From Blautia pseudococcoides (GTDB lineage: Bacteria > Bacillota > Clostridia > Lachnospirales > Lachnospiraceae), in assembly GCF_001689125.2 (NCBI RefSeq), contig NZ_CP015405.2, positions 3,451,001 to 3,515,000 of the forward strand: a DNA stretch of 64,000 bases, read 5' to 3'. Every line of letters starts with the position of its first letter. The stretch's first letter is position 1. The translations under genes and the position numbers were made by a program. The notes under the pieces were generated by a model. The model saw only the letters and a list, made by a program, of their open reading frames with translations. It was not told where the DNA came from and did not search any database. Positions 8,768 through 16,920 of this stretch are shown one piece after another.

Positions 8768-9172
8768 ATGAAGAAAAAATTAAACGAATTGATTTACACA
8801 ATTTCCCGCTATACTGAAATTGCTCTGTCCGCAATTATGCTGATCGTCATAATTGTCCTGATCATACCCATGATCTACAACTTCATCAGCATCCCCCTGC
8901 TCAGCATAAAGGCCAGTCAGTTCAATGAATTTCTGGGCAATATCCTGACTCTGATCATTGGAGTGGAGTTTGTAAAGATGCTTGCAAAACATACCGCTGA
9001 AAATCTGCTTGAGGTACTTATGTTTGCCATTGCCAGACAGATGATCGTGGAGCATCTTGATATGATCGACACCCTGATCGGAATTATATCTATAGCCATT
9101 ATCTTTGCTGTCCGTAAATATCTGCTGCTCAAATCCGCGGATAACAAGGAAAAAATATACGATAAACTGTAG
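8768..9172 (+). CDS. PsiE-family small membrane protein
   Basis: 134 residues with four hydrophobic segments, resembling the phosphate-starvation-inducible PsiE family (PF06146). Typical are the early TEIALSAIMLIVIIVLIIPM helix and the cytoplasmic-side motif VEFVKMLAKHTAENLLEVLMFAIARQMI. The molecular function of the family is not established. It stands alone, between divergently oriented genes, with its own terminator. Confidence 0.75.
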   Translation: MKKKLNELIYTISRYTEIALSAIMLIVIIVLIIPMIYNFISIPLLSIKASQFNEFLGNILTLIIGVEFVKMLAKHTAENLLEVLMFAIARQMIVEHLDMIDTLIGIISIAIIFAVRKYLLLKSADNKEKIYDKL

Positions 9173-9177
9173 AACCC

Positions 9178-9206
9178 CAGCCGCATAGCCCCTGTGCTAT
9201 GCGGCT
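9178..9206 (+). terminator. Terminator of the PsiE-family gene
   Basis: Perfect 11-bp stem AGCCGCATAGC / GCTATGCGGCT with a 6-nt loop, followed by TGTCTC, directly after the stop codon. Confidence 0.8.
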
Positions 9207-9380
9207 TGTCTCATGCCTGTCATTCCATCGGTACAAGCACCTCGTGCCTGATATCTGCAAGCGCGTCTGCAAAGCGACGGCGCAGCAGGCTCTACAACTA
9301 GCTTACAGGCGTGGTTTTGGCGTAAATAGCAGCAACTATATATCGACATATTTACGCAGGTGGGTACTAGATGTCGATAC
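9207..9380. other. Structured non-coding gap between two terminators
   Basis: About 170 nt with no plausible gene. It holds a perfect 9-bp inverted repeat GCGTAAATA / TATTTACGC (9320-9328 and 9349-9357) and several short GC-rich self-complementary segments. It lies between the PsiE terminator and the permease terminator, so it should be outside both transcripts. It may be a relic of a small repeat element. Confidence 0.4.
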
Positions 9381-9423
9381 CAAAAACAGCCGGCACGGAT
9401 CATTTTCTCAATCCGCACCGGCT
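9381..9423 (-). terminator. Terminator of the APC permease operon
   Basis: On the minus strand AGCCGGTGCGGAT pairs with ATCCGTGCCGGCT (two imperfect positions) around a short loop and is followed by GTTTTTGG. Confidence 0.8.
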
Positions 9424-9459
9424 GTCAGGGAAGCCAGACTTATATCAAGCTGTTTCAAC

Positions 9460-10947
9460 TTACACCACAATAAACGGTATCACATACGCCAAAACAACAA
9501 TGACAACAGCGCACGTCACCACGGTTCTCCAAATTTTGTATTCTTTATCCATCTTCTGTCTCTCCTGAGGTGTGGGGATCTCTTCCTCCATGATCAGGCG
9601 GTCCACTTCCTTCGTCTCATCACTCTGGTAACGTTTCCTGCAGACAGCATATATGATCAGCCCCAGCGCACACCAGATAACACCTGTCACAAGTGCCTCC
9701 CTGTCAAGCTGTGTCATCATGACAAGGTAGATGATCACACTGACCGGCGCTCCGATCATGATCCCCGGAGCCTTAAAAGGCCGTTTTAAATCAGGGTGTT
9801 TCTTACGAAGCCCGAAAGAGGCCGCAATGCCGATCACATAGTAAAACAAATCTGCGAACAGACTCACGGATGCGATGTAGATCATAGAGTTGGACGCGAT
9901 CAAAAAGGCGGAAAGCAGGCCAAGGACAATGATGGAAATATAAGGCGTCTTATATTTAGGATGAACCTTTGCAAATACCTTCGGCATAGCTCCGTCACGT
10001 GCCATGGTAAAAAGATACCTGGGCGGCACGGCAATACTGGCATTCAAGGTTGAGAAGTCACCGCCAAAAGCAATTCCCGCTGCCAGAAGGATCAATGGAA
10101 ATCCAAGAATACCCGCTGTTTTCATAGCCTCCGCAAAAGGTGCGCTGGCTGTGGACAAGGTGGCTATCTGCTCTGTGGGAACAATTCCCACCAGGAACCA
10201 CTGGAATGCCGCATTCACCGCAAACACAATAAACGGTGCGAGAAACAGTGCGCGGGGGATGTTGATCTGCGGATATTTGATTTCCTCACCCATGGCGCAG
10301 CAGGTCTCAAACCCAGCAAAACACCACCATATCATACTGACGGATGCGATAAAACCAAGCGGGGTGGACTGGGCAATAAAATCAGGGAGTTTGACAAAAT
10401 TGGGCATATTCACGTTGGGGATCATGGTCAAAAACCAGATGACCGCCACGCCCCAGAAGAAGAACATAAATCCGTTCTGAAGCCTTCCGGTCATCTCCAC
10501 ACCCCGGACGTTTGTGATAATGAACGCAATTACCACCACTGTGGCAACCACACGGTCGCTCACAGGCAGCTCAATACCCAGTGCAGAGAAAAAAGTTTTG
10601 AAGTAAAAACTAAAGGCCAGTGCCTCCCCGCTGGTAACCGCTACCAGGGAAATTATAAAATTCCACCCGGCAAGCATTCCCATGGGTTTTCCTATACCCA
10701 GGGATGCGTACTGATATGTGCCGCCAGCGTAGGGGAGCGCAGCTCCCATCTCCGCATACAGCAGCGCCGGATAAATACTGATAAGCATAGCAACAAAAGT
10801 AGCCAGGATGACCGCCGGTCCCAGGCCGCCCACCACATTGGCACCTGTTGTGAACAGACCTACACCAACTACGGTCCCTACTGTGATCGTGACCGCTTCT
10901 TTCATCCCGAAGGTTCTTTTCAATGTATTTGTATTCTGATTACTCAC
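9460..10947 (-). CDS. APC-superfamily amino acid permease
   Basis: 495 residues, about 12 membrane segments. It opens with the APC signature MKEAVTITVGTVVGVGLFTTGAN. The substrate-contacting GVGLFTTG loop of helix 1 and the GGTYQYASLGIGKPMGMLAGW segment are clear. It lies 29 nt downstream of the histidinol-dehydrogenase homologue on the same strand, so the two are likely co-transcribed and may handle one compound (an amino acid, amine or amino alcohol). The exact substrate cannot be deduced. Confidence 0.88.
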   Translation of the reverse strand: MSNQNTNTLKRTFGMKEAVTITVGTVVGVGLFTTGANVVGGLGPAVILATFVAMLISIYPALLYAEMGAALPYAGGTYQYASLGIGKPMGMLAGWNFIISLVAVTSGEALAFSFYFKTFFSALGIELPVSDRVVATVVVIAFIITNVRGVEMTGRLQNGFMFFFWGVAVIWFLTMIPNVNMPNFVKLPDFIAQSTPLGFIASVSMIWWCFAGFETCCAMGEEIKYPQINIPRALFLAPFIVFAVNAAFQWFLVGIVPTEQIATLSTASAPFAEAMKTAGILGFPLILLAAGIAFGGDFSTLNASIAVPPRYLFTMARDGAMPKVFAKVHPKYKTPYISIIVLGLLSAFLIASNSMIYIASVSLFADLFYYVIGIAASFGLRKKHPDLKRPFKAPGIMIGAPVSVIIYLVMMTQLDREALVTGVIWCALGLIIYAVCRKRYQSDETKEVDRLIMEEEIPTPQERQKMDKEYKIWRTVVTCAVVIVVLAYVIPFIVV

Positions 10948-10976
10948 GATTATCTCTCCCTCTTCATTCTGTCAAT

Positions 10977-12254
10977 TTAGTCCTGCTTTGCCTCTGAAAA
11001 TCGGATATGGGCAGCCTGTTTGTGGCCTTTCAGTCCCTCACCTTCAGCCAGCCTGGAAACCAGGGGTGCAATATTTCTCATAGCCTCAGGCGTCATACTC
11101 TGCTGCGTACAGGTTTTCAAAAAGGTTCCCACCCATACGCCCCCTGTATAACGGGCCGCTTTCAGCGTGGGCAGCGTATGGTTGGTGCCGGATGCATAGT
11201 CCCCGAACACCTCTGCCGTATTCTCCCCTATAAACAGGGAGCCATAATTACAAAGTCCGGGAATCAAGGCATCAGGGTTTTCCACATTCAGCTCCAAATG
11301 TTCCGGCGCATACGCATTTACTATATTCACTGCCTCCTCCAGGTCAGACACCACAACCACCTCACCGTATGTCTCCCATGATTTTTTCGCAATATCTGCG
11401 GTCTCCAGCACTTCCAGTTCCTTTTCCACTGCCTCCATCACTGCCTTGCCAAATGCCTCGTCTGTAGTGACTACCATGCCTTTTGCATTGACATCATGTT
11501 CAGACTGTGCCAGCAGGTCCGCTGCCACGATTCCCGGTGTGCCGCTGCCGTCGGCAATTACCAGCACCTCGCTCGGACCGGCTACAAAGTCAATTCCCAC
11601 CTGGCCGTAACACTGTCTCTTGGCCTCCGTCACAAAACGGTTGCCCGGCCCTACGATCATATCCACCGGCGCGATCTCCTCTGTCCCGTAGGAAAATGCC
11701 GCGATAGCCTGTGCCCCGCCCACCGCGTAAATTTCATCCACTCCTGCAATGTCCATAGCCGCCAGTGTCTTAGGGTTGATTTTTCCCGTTCCCTTCATTA
11801 CAGGGGAACACGCTGTCACACGCTCCACTCCTGCGGTCCTGGCGGGAATGATCAGCATCAGGGCTGTGGAATACAGGGGGTAATTTCCTCCCGGCACGTA
11901 ACAGCAGCAGGATTTTACAGGAATGATTCTGTGACCCAGAAAAATCCCCGGCATGGGGCTGAAGTTTTCAAGAGGCTTCACAGTCTCCCTCTGTGCCTGG
12001 GCAAATGCCTGTATGTTGGATGCCGCTGCTTTTAGATCCGCAACCTCCTGGGGGGAAAGCTGCATATAAGCCTCCCTGATCTCCTCCTTTGAAACACGCA
12101 GGGAAGTTCTTTCACACTGGTCAAATTTTCTGCTGTACTCCCTGAGCGCTCCATCTCCGTTTGTCCTAACATTATCAATGATCTCCTGCACCATACGGGA
12201 CAGTTCTTTTCTGTCCTCCTCGGTTCTCTCCTGGGCTTTTTTCAATATTTTCAT
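10977..12254 (-). CDS. Stand-alone histidinol dehydrogenase homologue (HisD family)
   Basis: 425 residues, a full-length HisD-fold NAD- and zinc-dependent dehydrogenase. Residues corresponding to the zinc site are present: Q and H in LLAQSEHD, D in GDYASGTNHTLPT, and the C-terminal H in GLKGHKQAAHIR. The catalytic Glu-His pair is present in YAPEHLEL. No other histidine-biosynthesis gene is nearby; instead it is paired with an APC permease and faces a MerR-like regulator. Some HisD-family members oxidise other alcohols (for example sulfopropanediol), so a catabolic alcohol dehydrogenase is a real alternative to histidine synthesis. HisD fold is certain; substrate is not. Confidence 0.85.
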   Translation of the reverse strand: MKILKKAQERTEEDRKELSRMVQEIIDNVRTNGDGALREYSRKFDQCERTSLRVSKEEIREAYMQLSPQEVADLKAAASNIQAFAQAQRETVKPLENFSPMPGIFLGHRIIPVKSCCCYVPGGNYPLYSTALMLIIPARTAGVERVTACSPVMKGTGKINPKTLAAMDIAGVDEIYAVGGAQAIAAFSYGTEEIAPVDMIVGPGNRFVTEAKRQCYGQVGIDFVAGPSEVLVIADGSGTPGIVAADLLAQSEHDVNAKGMVVTTDEAFGKAVMEAVEKELEVLETADIAKKSWETYGEVVVVSDLEEAVNIVNAYAPEHLELNVENPDALIPGLCNYGSLFIGENTAEVFGDYASGTNHTLPTLKAARYTGGVWVGTFLKTCTQQSMTPEAMRNIAPLVSRLAEGEGLKGHKQAAHIRFSEAKQD

Positions 12255-12307
12255 GATCCATACCTCACTTTTATATGAATTCCATACGTTTTCTTTATCG
12301 TGATACC

Positions 12308-12338
12308 ATAATAAATCATAGAGTCCGCTTTAGGTCAA
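12308..12338 (-). promoter_or_regulatory. Candidate promoter of the HisD-like/permease operon with 19-bp spacer
   Basis: Minus-strand TTGACC (12333-12338) and TATTAT (12308-12313) are 19 nt apart. This long spacing is the type on which MerR-family activators act by twisting the DNA, and a MerR-family gene lies divergently upstream. The link is inference from spacing and position. Confidence 0.45.
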
Positions 12339-12369
12339 TATCCAGTTTTTCTAAAAACCGCCGAAAATC

Positions 12370-12398
12370 TTGAGTATACTCCAGATTTATGCTAGTAT
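12370..12398 (+). promoter_or_regulatory. Promoter of the MerR-like regulator
   Basis: TTGAGT (12370-12375), 17 nt, TAGTAT (12393-12398). The palindrome GAGTATACTC overlaps the -35 box. Downstream, a direct repeat AAGTCAAA occurs twice, and CATGCCC/GGGCATG (12429-12435, 12474-12480) could close a leader hairpin. Confidence 0.45.
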
Positions 12399-12514
12399 AA
12401 GTCAAAGTAAGTCAAATGTGCATACAAGCATGCCCACTTGGCTCGTTGCCCGCGAATAACTCCGTGTTTTGCCGGGCATGACACGAATATGGATTTTGCA
12501 GGAGGTGCAGGGCT

Positions 12515-13747
12515 GTGCGCATAGGAAAAGTATCAGAAAAATACCACATTTCCGTGGATAATATCTACTATTATATCAATTACGGTCTCTTGGTTCCGCC
12601 CAAACCCAGAGGACAATATGTGTTTGATGAACAGACTGTCAGGGATCTGGAATGGATCCTGGGCTTAAAAGAGCTGGATTTTTCTCTGCGGGAGATCCAC
12701 GTTATCCTGTCCCTGAAACGCATCTCAGGATTAGCAGACCCGCAGGATATGGAAGAACTGAAAGAAATCTTCAAGGGAAAACGCGACTTCTGCAGGAAAG
12801 AAATCGGGCGCAAACAGCAGATACTGGAACATCTGGACTCACACATTAAAGCCATGGAAGCCCGTGAAAGTGTACCGCAGCACAGTACCGGTGTCCCTCT
12901 TTCGGCCCTGCCGCTTTTGCGCTGCCCTGTCTGTGGCGGCCCCCTGTCCCTGTCTGAGGTGGAAATGGACCAGCGCTTTATTTACAAAGGGAACTTATCC
13001 TGCGCCTGTGGTTACAGCGCCCATATCTCCTCAGGCATCCTCATGACGCCAAACAAAAATGAAAATCTGCAGGACACTCCGGATATCACCAGGGAACTTT
13101 ACAAGGACCTTCCGCCTGCCCTGATCAGCACCTTCCAGCGCTCCTATAACTGGATGCTCAAACAGATCCAAGAGACCGGCCTGCACAAAAAAGTAGTTGC
13201 GGAGACATACGTCAATGCCTGGTTTTTTATGCACAACCACCTGGAATATCTGCCCACAGACAGCCTGTACCTAGTCGTTGACAAATACCCAGAAACACTT
13301 CTCATGTACAAACATCTGATCGAACGCCAGAAACCGGAACTGGACATCCTGTATCTGGCAGACTCCAGCACCCGTTTTCCGCTGAAAGAGAACTGCATAG
13401 ATGTGCATCTTGACTTCTTTGCAGCAAATGAACATAATTTTTATCATGACACGTTCTTATATGAAAGGATCGCTCCCTATCTGACTGTACAGGCGGAATT
13501 AGTGGGCACCTATTTCTACTTTGAAAATGCCCCCAAATCCATGCGGCTCCTCCTAAGCCAGTACCCGGAGTGCAGCAGCAGCAACTTTCAGGTGGATCAT
13601 TTCCTCTCCTCCCTGGAAAAAGCTGGTTTTTGTCTGAAGGATTCCGAGGACTGCGGAGCTGTGACGGATTCGGGGAACAACTTGGGATTTGGGTTTCATG
13701 TGAAAGGTGAGAAAATGCATCTGATGCCTTACCATGCCAGAAAATAA
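12515..13747 (+). CDS. MerR-type regulator with zinc-ribbon and methyltransferase-like C-terminal region
   Basis: 410 residues, starting at a GTG 9 nt after GGAGG. Residues 1-70 are a MerR winged helix (MRIGKVSEKYHISVDNIYYY, then LDFSLREIHVIL). A helical segment (about 85-115) follows. Around 135-165 a four-cysteine motif CPVCGG...CACGY resembles the zinc-binding N terminus of RlmA-type rRNA methyltransferases. The remaining part has a Rossmann-like pattern (DSLYLVVDKYPETLLMYKHL, then LDILYLADSSTRFPL and a short Asp-rich strand) like a SAM methyltransferase, but a glycine-rich SAM loop is not evident, so it may be a ligand-binding relic. It is divergent from the HisD-like/permease operon, its likely target. 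Confidence 0.75.
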   Translation: MRIGKVSEKYHISVDNIYYYINYGLLVPPKPRGQYVFDEQTVRDLEWILGLKELDFSLREIHVILSLKRISGLADPQDMEELKEIFKGKRDFCRKEIGRKQQILEHLDSHIKAMEARESVPQHSTGVPLSALPLLRCPVCGGPLSLSEVEMDQRFIYKGNLSCACGYSAHISSGILMTPNKNENLQDTPDITRELYKDLPPALISTFQRSYNWMLKQIQETGLHKKVVAETYVNAWFFMHNHLEYLPTDSLYLVVDKYPETLLMYKHLIERQKPELDILYLADSSTRFPLKENCIDVHLDFFAANEHNFYHDTFLYERIAPYLTVQAELVGTYFYFENAPKSMRLLLSQYPECSSSNFQVDHFLSSLEKAGFCLKDSEDCGAVTDSGNNLGFGFHVKGEKMHLMPYHARK

Positions 13748-13806
13748 ACTATACAGGTTCAGAACTTACACCGGTTAGAGCGCGCCCATGGCGCGCAAAC
13801 TAAAAA

Positions 13807-13850
13807 AAGAGGATGCCGCACGATTAAACCTCAAGGGTGCGCATCCTCTT
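13807..13850. terminator. Bidirectional terminator between regulator and GPH transporter
   Basis: AAGAGGATGCCGCAC pairs with GTGCGCATCCTCTT (one bulged base). On the minus strand it is followed by TTTTTTTAG; on the plus strand the U tract is weak. A second small palindrome (GCGCGCC-CAT-GGCGCGC, 13780-13796) precedes it. Confidence 0.75.
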
Positions 13851-13957
13851 TACAGACATTTTAACGCCGGATAAACCATGCGGTCAGCAAACACACTGCC
13901 AGGGCGATCCGTGCACTGCCAAGTGCCGGCAGGATTTTTTGATACAGCCGCTTTTTT

Positions 13958-15307
13958 TCACTGTGTTTTGGAAGCTTTCCGGCTCTCCAGTTCTTTCTGG
14001 ATGGAAGGAAACTCCCTGTCCAGCCTGTAGAAGATCAAAATAACGATCAATATGATATAAACCCCAAGAGGAACAAAACGGAAAAAAGTATCAATCCCGC
14101 TGATCGCGGAGGCCGCCTGCACATCTGCCAGTCCGTTATAACCAATGGCTGTCAGGAAAAAACCGAATGCAGAGGTCAGTATTCCCTGCGCCAGTTTTTC
14201 AGAAACAGACTTTGCGGAAAACAGCACTCCCTGTACGCGCACACCCGTTTTCCATTCTCCATACTCTATGGTGTCCCCTGTCATTGCGTTGACCAGTCCC
14301 ATAATAAATGCGAACCCGATCCCCCGGGTAAGTGCGGTTCCGAGAAGAATACCTATATTATCATTCGGCGCGGCACAGAATACGATCTGAGCCCCCAGAC
14401 ACAGCACCGTCCCCATAAGCGCCAGGTTTCGTTTTGACATTTTATGAAGAAAACTTGGAAGCACGATCATGACAATAACACCTGGCAGATTGGATAAGGT
14501 GACATAGGTTCCCATCAGTGCCAGGTTCCCCACTACATTCTGAAGGTAATAAACAGAAATAGATAAATTGAACATAAGCTGAAGAGAACAGCAAATCTGT
14601 ATCACGACTGTCATTAACCAGTATTTATTGCGGAACGCTACTTTTACGCTCTGAAGGATATTTTCCGGCTGGGCTTCATTGTCAACCCGCTCTTTTACAA
14701 AGAATGCATTCAAATACAGAAAAACAAGGCCTGCCAGACTGAATACCAGGCTGGCTTTTACCCAGGCCCCTTGGGATTTCTGACCTCCGAACAGTTCCAC
14801 CAGCGGCAGAATGGCATTTGCCATGACCATCTGTGTTGCTGCGGCAAACAGCATCTTATAGCAAAGCATCTGAGAACGGGCTACCGAATCATCAGTGGCA
14901 TAGGATGCCAGCGTATTGTGGGCCAGTCCCACAAAGGTATACATAACCGTGTTAAACAGGTTATAGGTGACAAACGCAAACAATACCCGCACCGCAATAC
15001 TGGTATCCGGAACCAGGAAAACCAGCACGCTGGTGACCACAAGGGGAATACTCCATTTCATCAGGATTGGAATACAGTGTCCTCCTTTTCCTTTATGCGT
15101 GTCAATCCACTGCCCTGCGATCAGGTCTGAAATCCCGTCAAAAATCTTGGAAGCCAGAATAACGGACCCAATGATCGCCGCATTCATGCCAATCACATCT
15201 GTGTAAAAATAAAGAACATAGGAACTGAACAAGGTATACATGGCGTTCAGTCCGATATCACCGGAGCCGTACAGCACTTTTTCAAATATACTAATCTTTT
15301 TAGACAT
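13958..15307 (-). CDS. GPH-family (glycoside/pentoside/hexuronide) transporter
   Basis: 449 residues, 12 membrane segments, MFS-type cation symporter. The N-terminal KVLYGSGDIGLNAMYTLFSSYVLYFYTDVIGM and the loop ISDLIAGQWIDTHKGKGG match the GPH (MelB/XynP) pattern. It likely imports a pentoside or hexuronide with a cation. A strong TAAGGAGGG site precedes the ATG. It lies 29 nt after the esterase gene and downstream of the AraC/GH39-like regulator, so a xylo-oligosaccharide or related glycoside is the likely cargo; this is inference. Confidence 0.87.
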   Translation of the reverse strand: MSKKISIFEKVLYGSGDIGLNAMYTLFSSYVLYFYTDVIGMNAAIIGSVILASKIFDGISDLIAGQWIDTHKGKGGHCIPILMKWSIPLVVTSVLVFLVPDTSIAVRVLFAFVTYNLFNTVMYTFVGLAHNTLASYATDDSVARSQMLCYKMLFAAATQMVMANAILPLVELFGGQKSQGAWVKASLVFSLAGLVFLYLNAFFVKERVDNEAQPENILQSVKVAFRNKYWLMTVVIQICCSLQLMFNLSISVYYLQNVVGNLALMGTYVTLSNLPGVIVMIVLPSFLHKMSKRNLALMGTVLCLGAQIVFCAAPNDNIGILLGTALTRGIGFAFIMGLVNAMTGDTIEYGEWKTGVRVQGVLFSAKSVSEKLAQGILTSAFGFFLTAIGYNGLADVQAASAISGIDTFFRFVPLGVYIILIVILIFYRLDREFPSIQKELESRKASKTQ

Positions 15308-15336
15308 CTTTTGTCCCTCCTTACTTCCTCAACCTT

Positions 15337-16254
15337 TTATTTTTCCAGGCAATATTGTATAAACCTATGGGCCAGACAGCACATCTCCTCTGTCCAGAAC
15401 TCAGCGCCGCCATGGTCTGCGCCCTCCAGCAGATATAAACGGACATCCTTGCCGCATGCTTTCATTTTCTCAAAAAGCTGTACGCTCTGATAGGTATTAA
15501 CTGTCCTGTCCTTGGTGCCATGTACGATCATAGTGGGAGCCATTTCAAGCTCCGGCGTAATATAACACTCCACAGAGCCTTTTTGGCAGAGTTCCGGGTG
15601 TGCCTTCAGATTTACCTTTCCCATGAGCATTCCTTCCGGGCTGTCCTCCAGATGATGGTTTACCGTGGTGGGATACCCGTCCTCATACATCATACTGATG
15701 GAACCATAATAATTCAGTATACCTTTCACCTTTGCAGAAACTCCCGGAAACAGGTTGTCATCCAGCTCCCCGCCGTCCCTGACAATTCCACAGAACATGG
15801 ATGTATGACCCCCTGATGAATCCCCGCCGGCTACGATCGCTTCCGGATCCACATGATATTCCAAAGCATGGCTCCTCATATACCGTATGGCATTTCTTGC
15901 ATCCTGAACCTGTGCCGGAAATGGGGCAATGCCGGAATGGCGGTACTGTACAACAGCTATCACATACCCCTTCTTTGCCAGCCCGGACAGCATGGGGCAT
16001 TGTATCCACACGTCCTGTTCCATCCAGGCAGAACCCTGGACAAATACCATGCACGGATATATTTTATCCGGCTCATTTCTGGTAAAGGGCAGCAGGATCT
16101 GCAGGTGCAGAGGTACATCGCCAATTCTGGCATATTCCACATCATGCAGATAACGTACCCCCACCTCGTCTCCCGTTGTCTTTCGCATCACTGCACCCGG
16201 CACCTGTTCTGTATATCCGGGATACTCCTCATAAGTCCATGATTTGATTTCCAT
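15337..16254 (-). CDS. Alpha/beta-hydrolase, carbohydrate-esterase or lipase type
   Basis: 305 residues of the alpha/beta-hydrolase fold. The nucleophile Ser is in GGDSSGGH, the acid probably the Asp in HGTKDRT, and the His is in GADHGG. The reading frame is open further upstream, but the ATG at 16252-16254 is preceded by GGAGG at 7 nt and begins MEIKSWTYEEYPGY, so earlier starts are rejected. No signal peptide, hence cytoplasmic. Similar to the esterases that remove acyl groups from imported xylo-oligosaccharides or glycosides. Coupled to the GPH transporter. Confidence 0.85.
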   Translation of the reverse strand: MEIKSWTYEEYPGYTEQVPGAVMRKTTGDEVGVRYLHDVEYARIGDVPLHLQILLPFTRNEPDKIYPCMVFVQGSAWMEQDVWIQCPMLSGLAKKGYVIAVVQYRHSGIAPFPAQVQDARNAIRYMRSHALEYHVDPEAIVAGGDSSGGHTSMFCGIVRDGGELDDNLFPGVSAKVKGILNYYGSISMMYEDGYPTTVNHHLEDSPEGMLMGKVNLKAHPELCQKGSVECYITPELEMAPTMIVHGTKDRTVNTYQSVQLFEKMKACGKDVRLYLLEGADHGGAEFWTEEMCCLAHRFIQYCLEK

Positions 16255-16392
16255 CTTGACACCTCCGTCTTTTCTTATCGAAAAGTCTATCATATATTTT
16301 CCGCACAATCTCCCGCTCAACGATCCAGTTTCATCATGCATGGCGTTTGTCTTTTCCGCGTCAGCGGTTTCCTCCGGTCTTTTTAACAGCAA

Positions 16393-16851
16393 TCAACCTA
16401 TATAAATAAAGCATCCAAACAGGATAAAGGCAATCGGGTAAGCTTCTTTTTTGGTACTGCAATGAACCACTCCATCATCTGCGTATTTTTCAAACGGAGC
16501 TTTTGGAAAGTTCCTTTTCATCCACATATCAAAGACATAGTGCAGGAACTTATTTGCCAGTATCGGACGAATGACACCTCCTTGTGGTGTTCCAGACTTC
16601 CTTTCAATCCTGCTTCCATCCGGCAGTACAAAAGGACTTTTGAGCCATCTTTCAATGTACATACATATCCAGGACTCCTTTACGTGTCTGCGTACCACTC
16701 TCATTAACAATTCATGGTGGATATTGTCAAATAGTCCTTTTACATCCAGCTCTATAACATAGTCATATTTCCAGCATCTTTTCCTCGTCGTCTCAACCGC
16801 ATCTAATGCAGATTTGTGTGGTCTGTATCCATAAGAATCTTCGCAAAACTT
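16393..16851 (-). pseudogene. Remnant of a group II intron reverse transcriptase/maturase
   Basis: About 152 codons in frame, corresponding to the middle of an LtrA-like protein. Visible motifs are EDSYGYRPHKSALDAV, YDYVIELDVKGLFDNI, SGTPQGGVIRPILAN and YADDGVV (the catalytic Asp pair). An in-frame TGA lies directly before the fragment at 16852-16854. After the YADD motif the sequence switches to unrelated residues and stops, so both the N-terminal part and the thumb/maturase part are missing. It sits between the esterase and the AraC/GH39-like gene, just past the latter's terminator. No intron RNA domains V/VI were recognised. Confidence 0.85.
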
Positions 16852-16884
16852 TCACCCACTGGCAACCTGCGCCGCCAGGCGTAC

Positions 16885-16920
16885 AAAAAATAAAAAGACC
16901 GGGAAAATTCCAGTCTTTTT
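16885..16920 (-). terminator. Terminator of the AraC/GH39-like gene
   Basis: Minus-strand stem AAAAAGACTGG / CCGGTCTTTTT with a 7-nt loop, then ATTTTTTG. The stop codon lies inside the stem. Confidence 0.75.
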
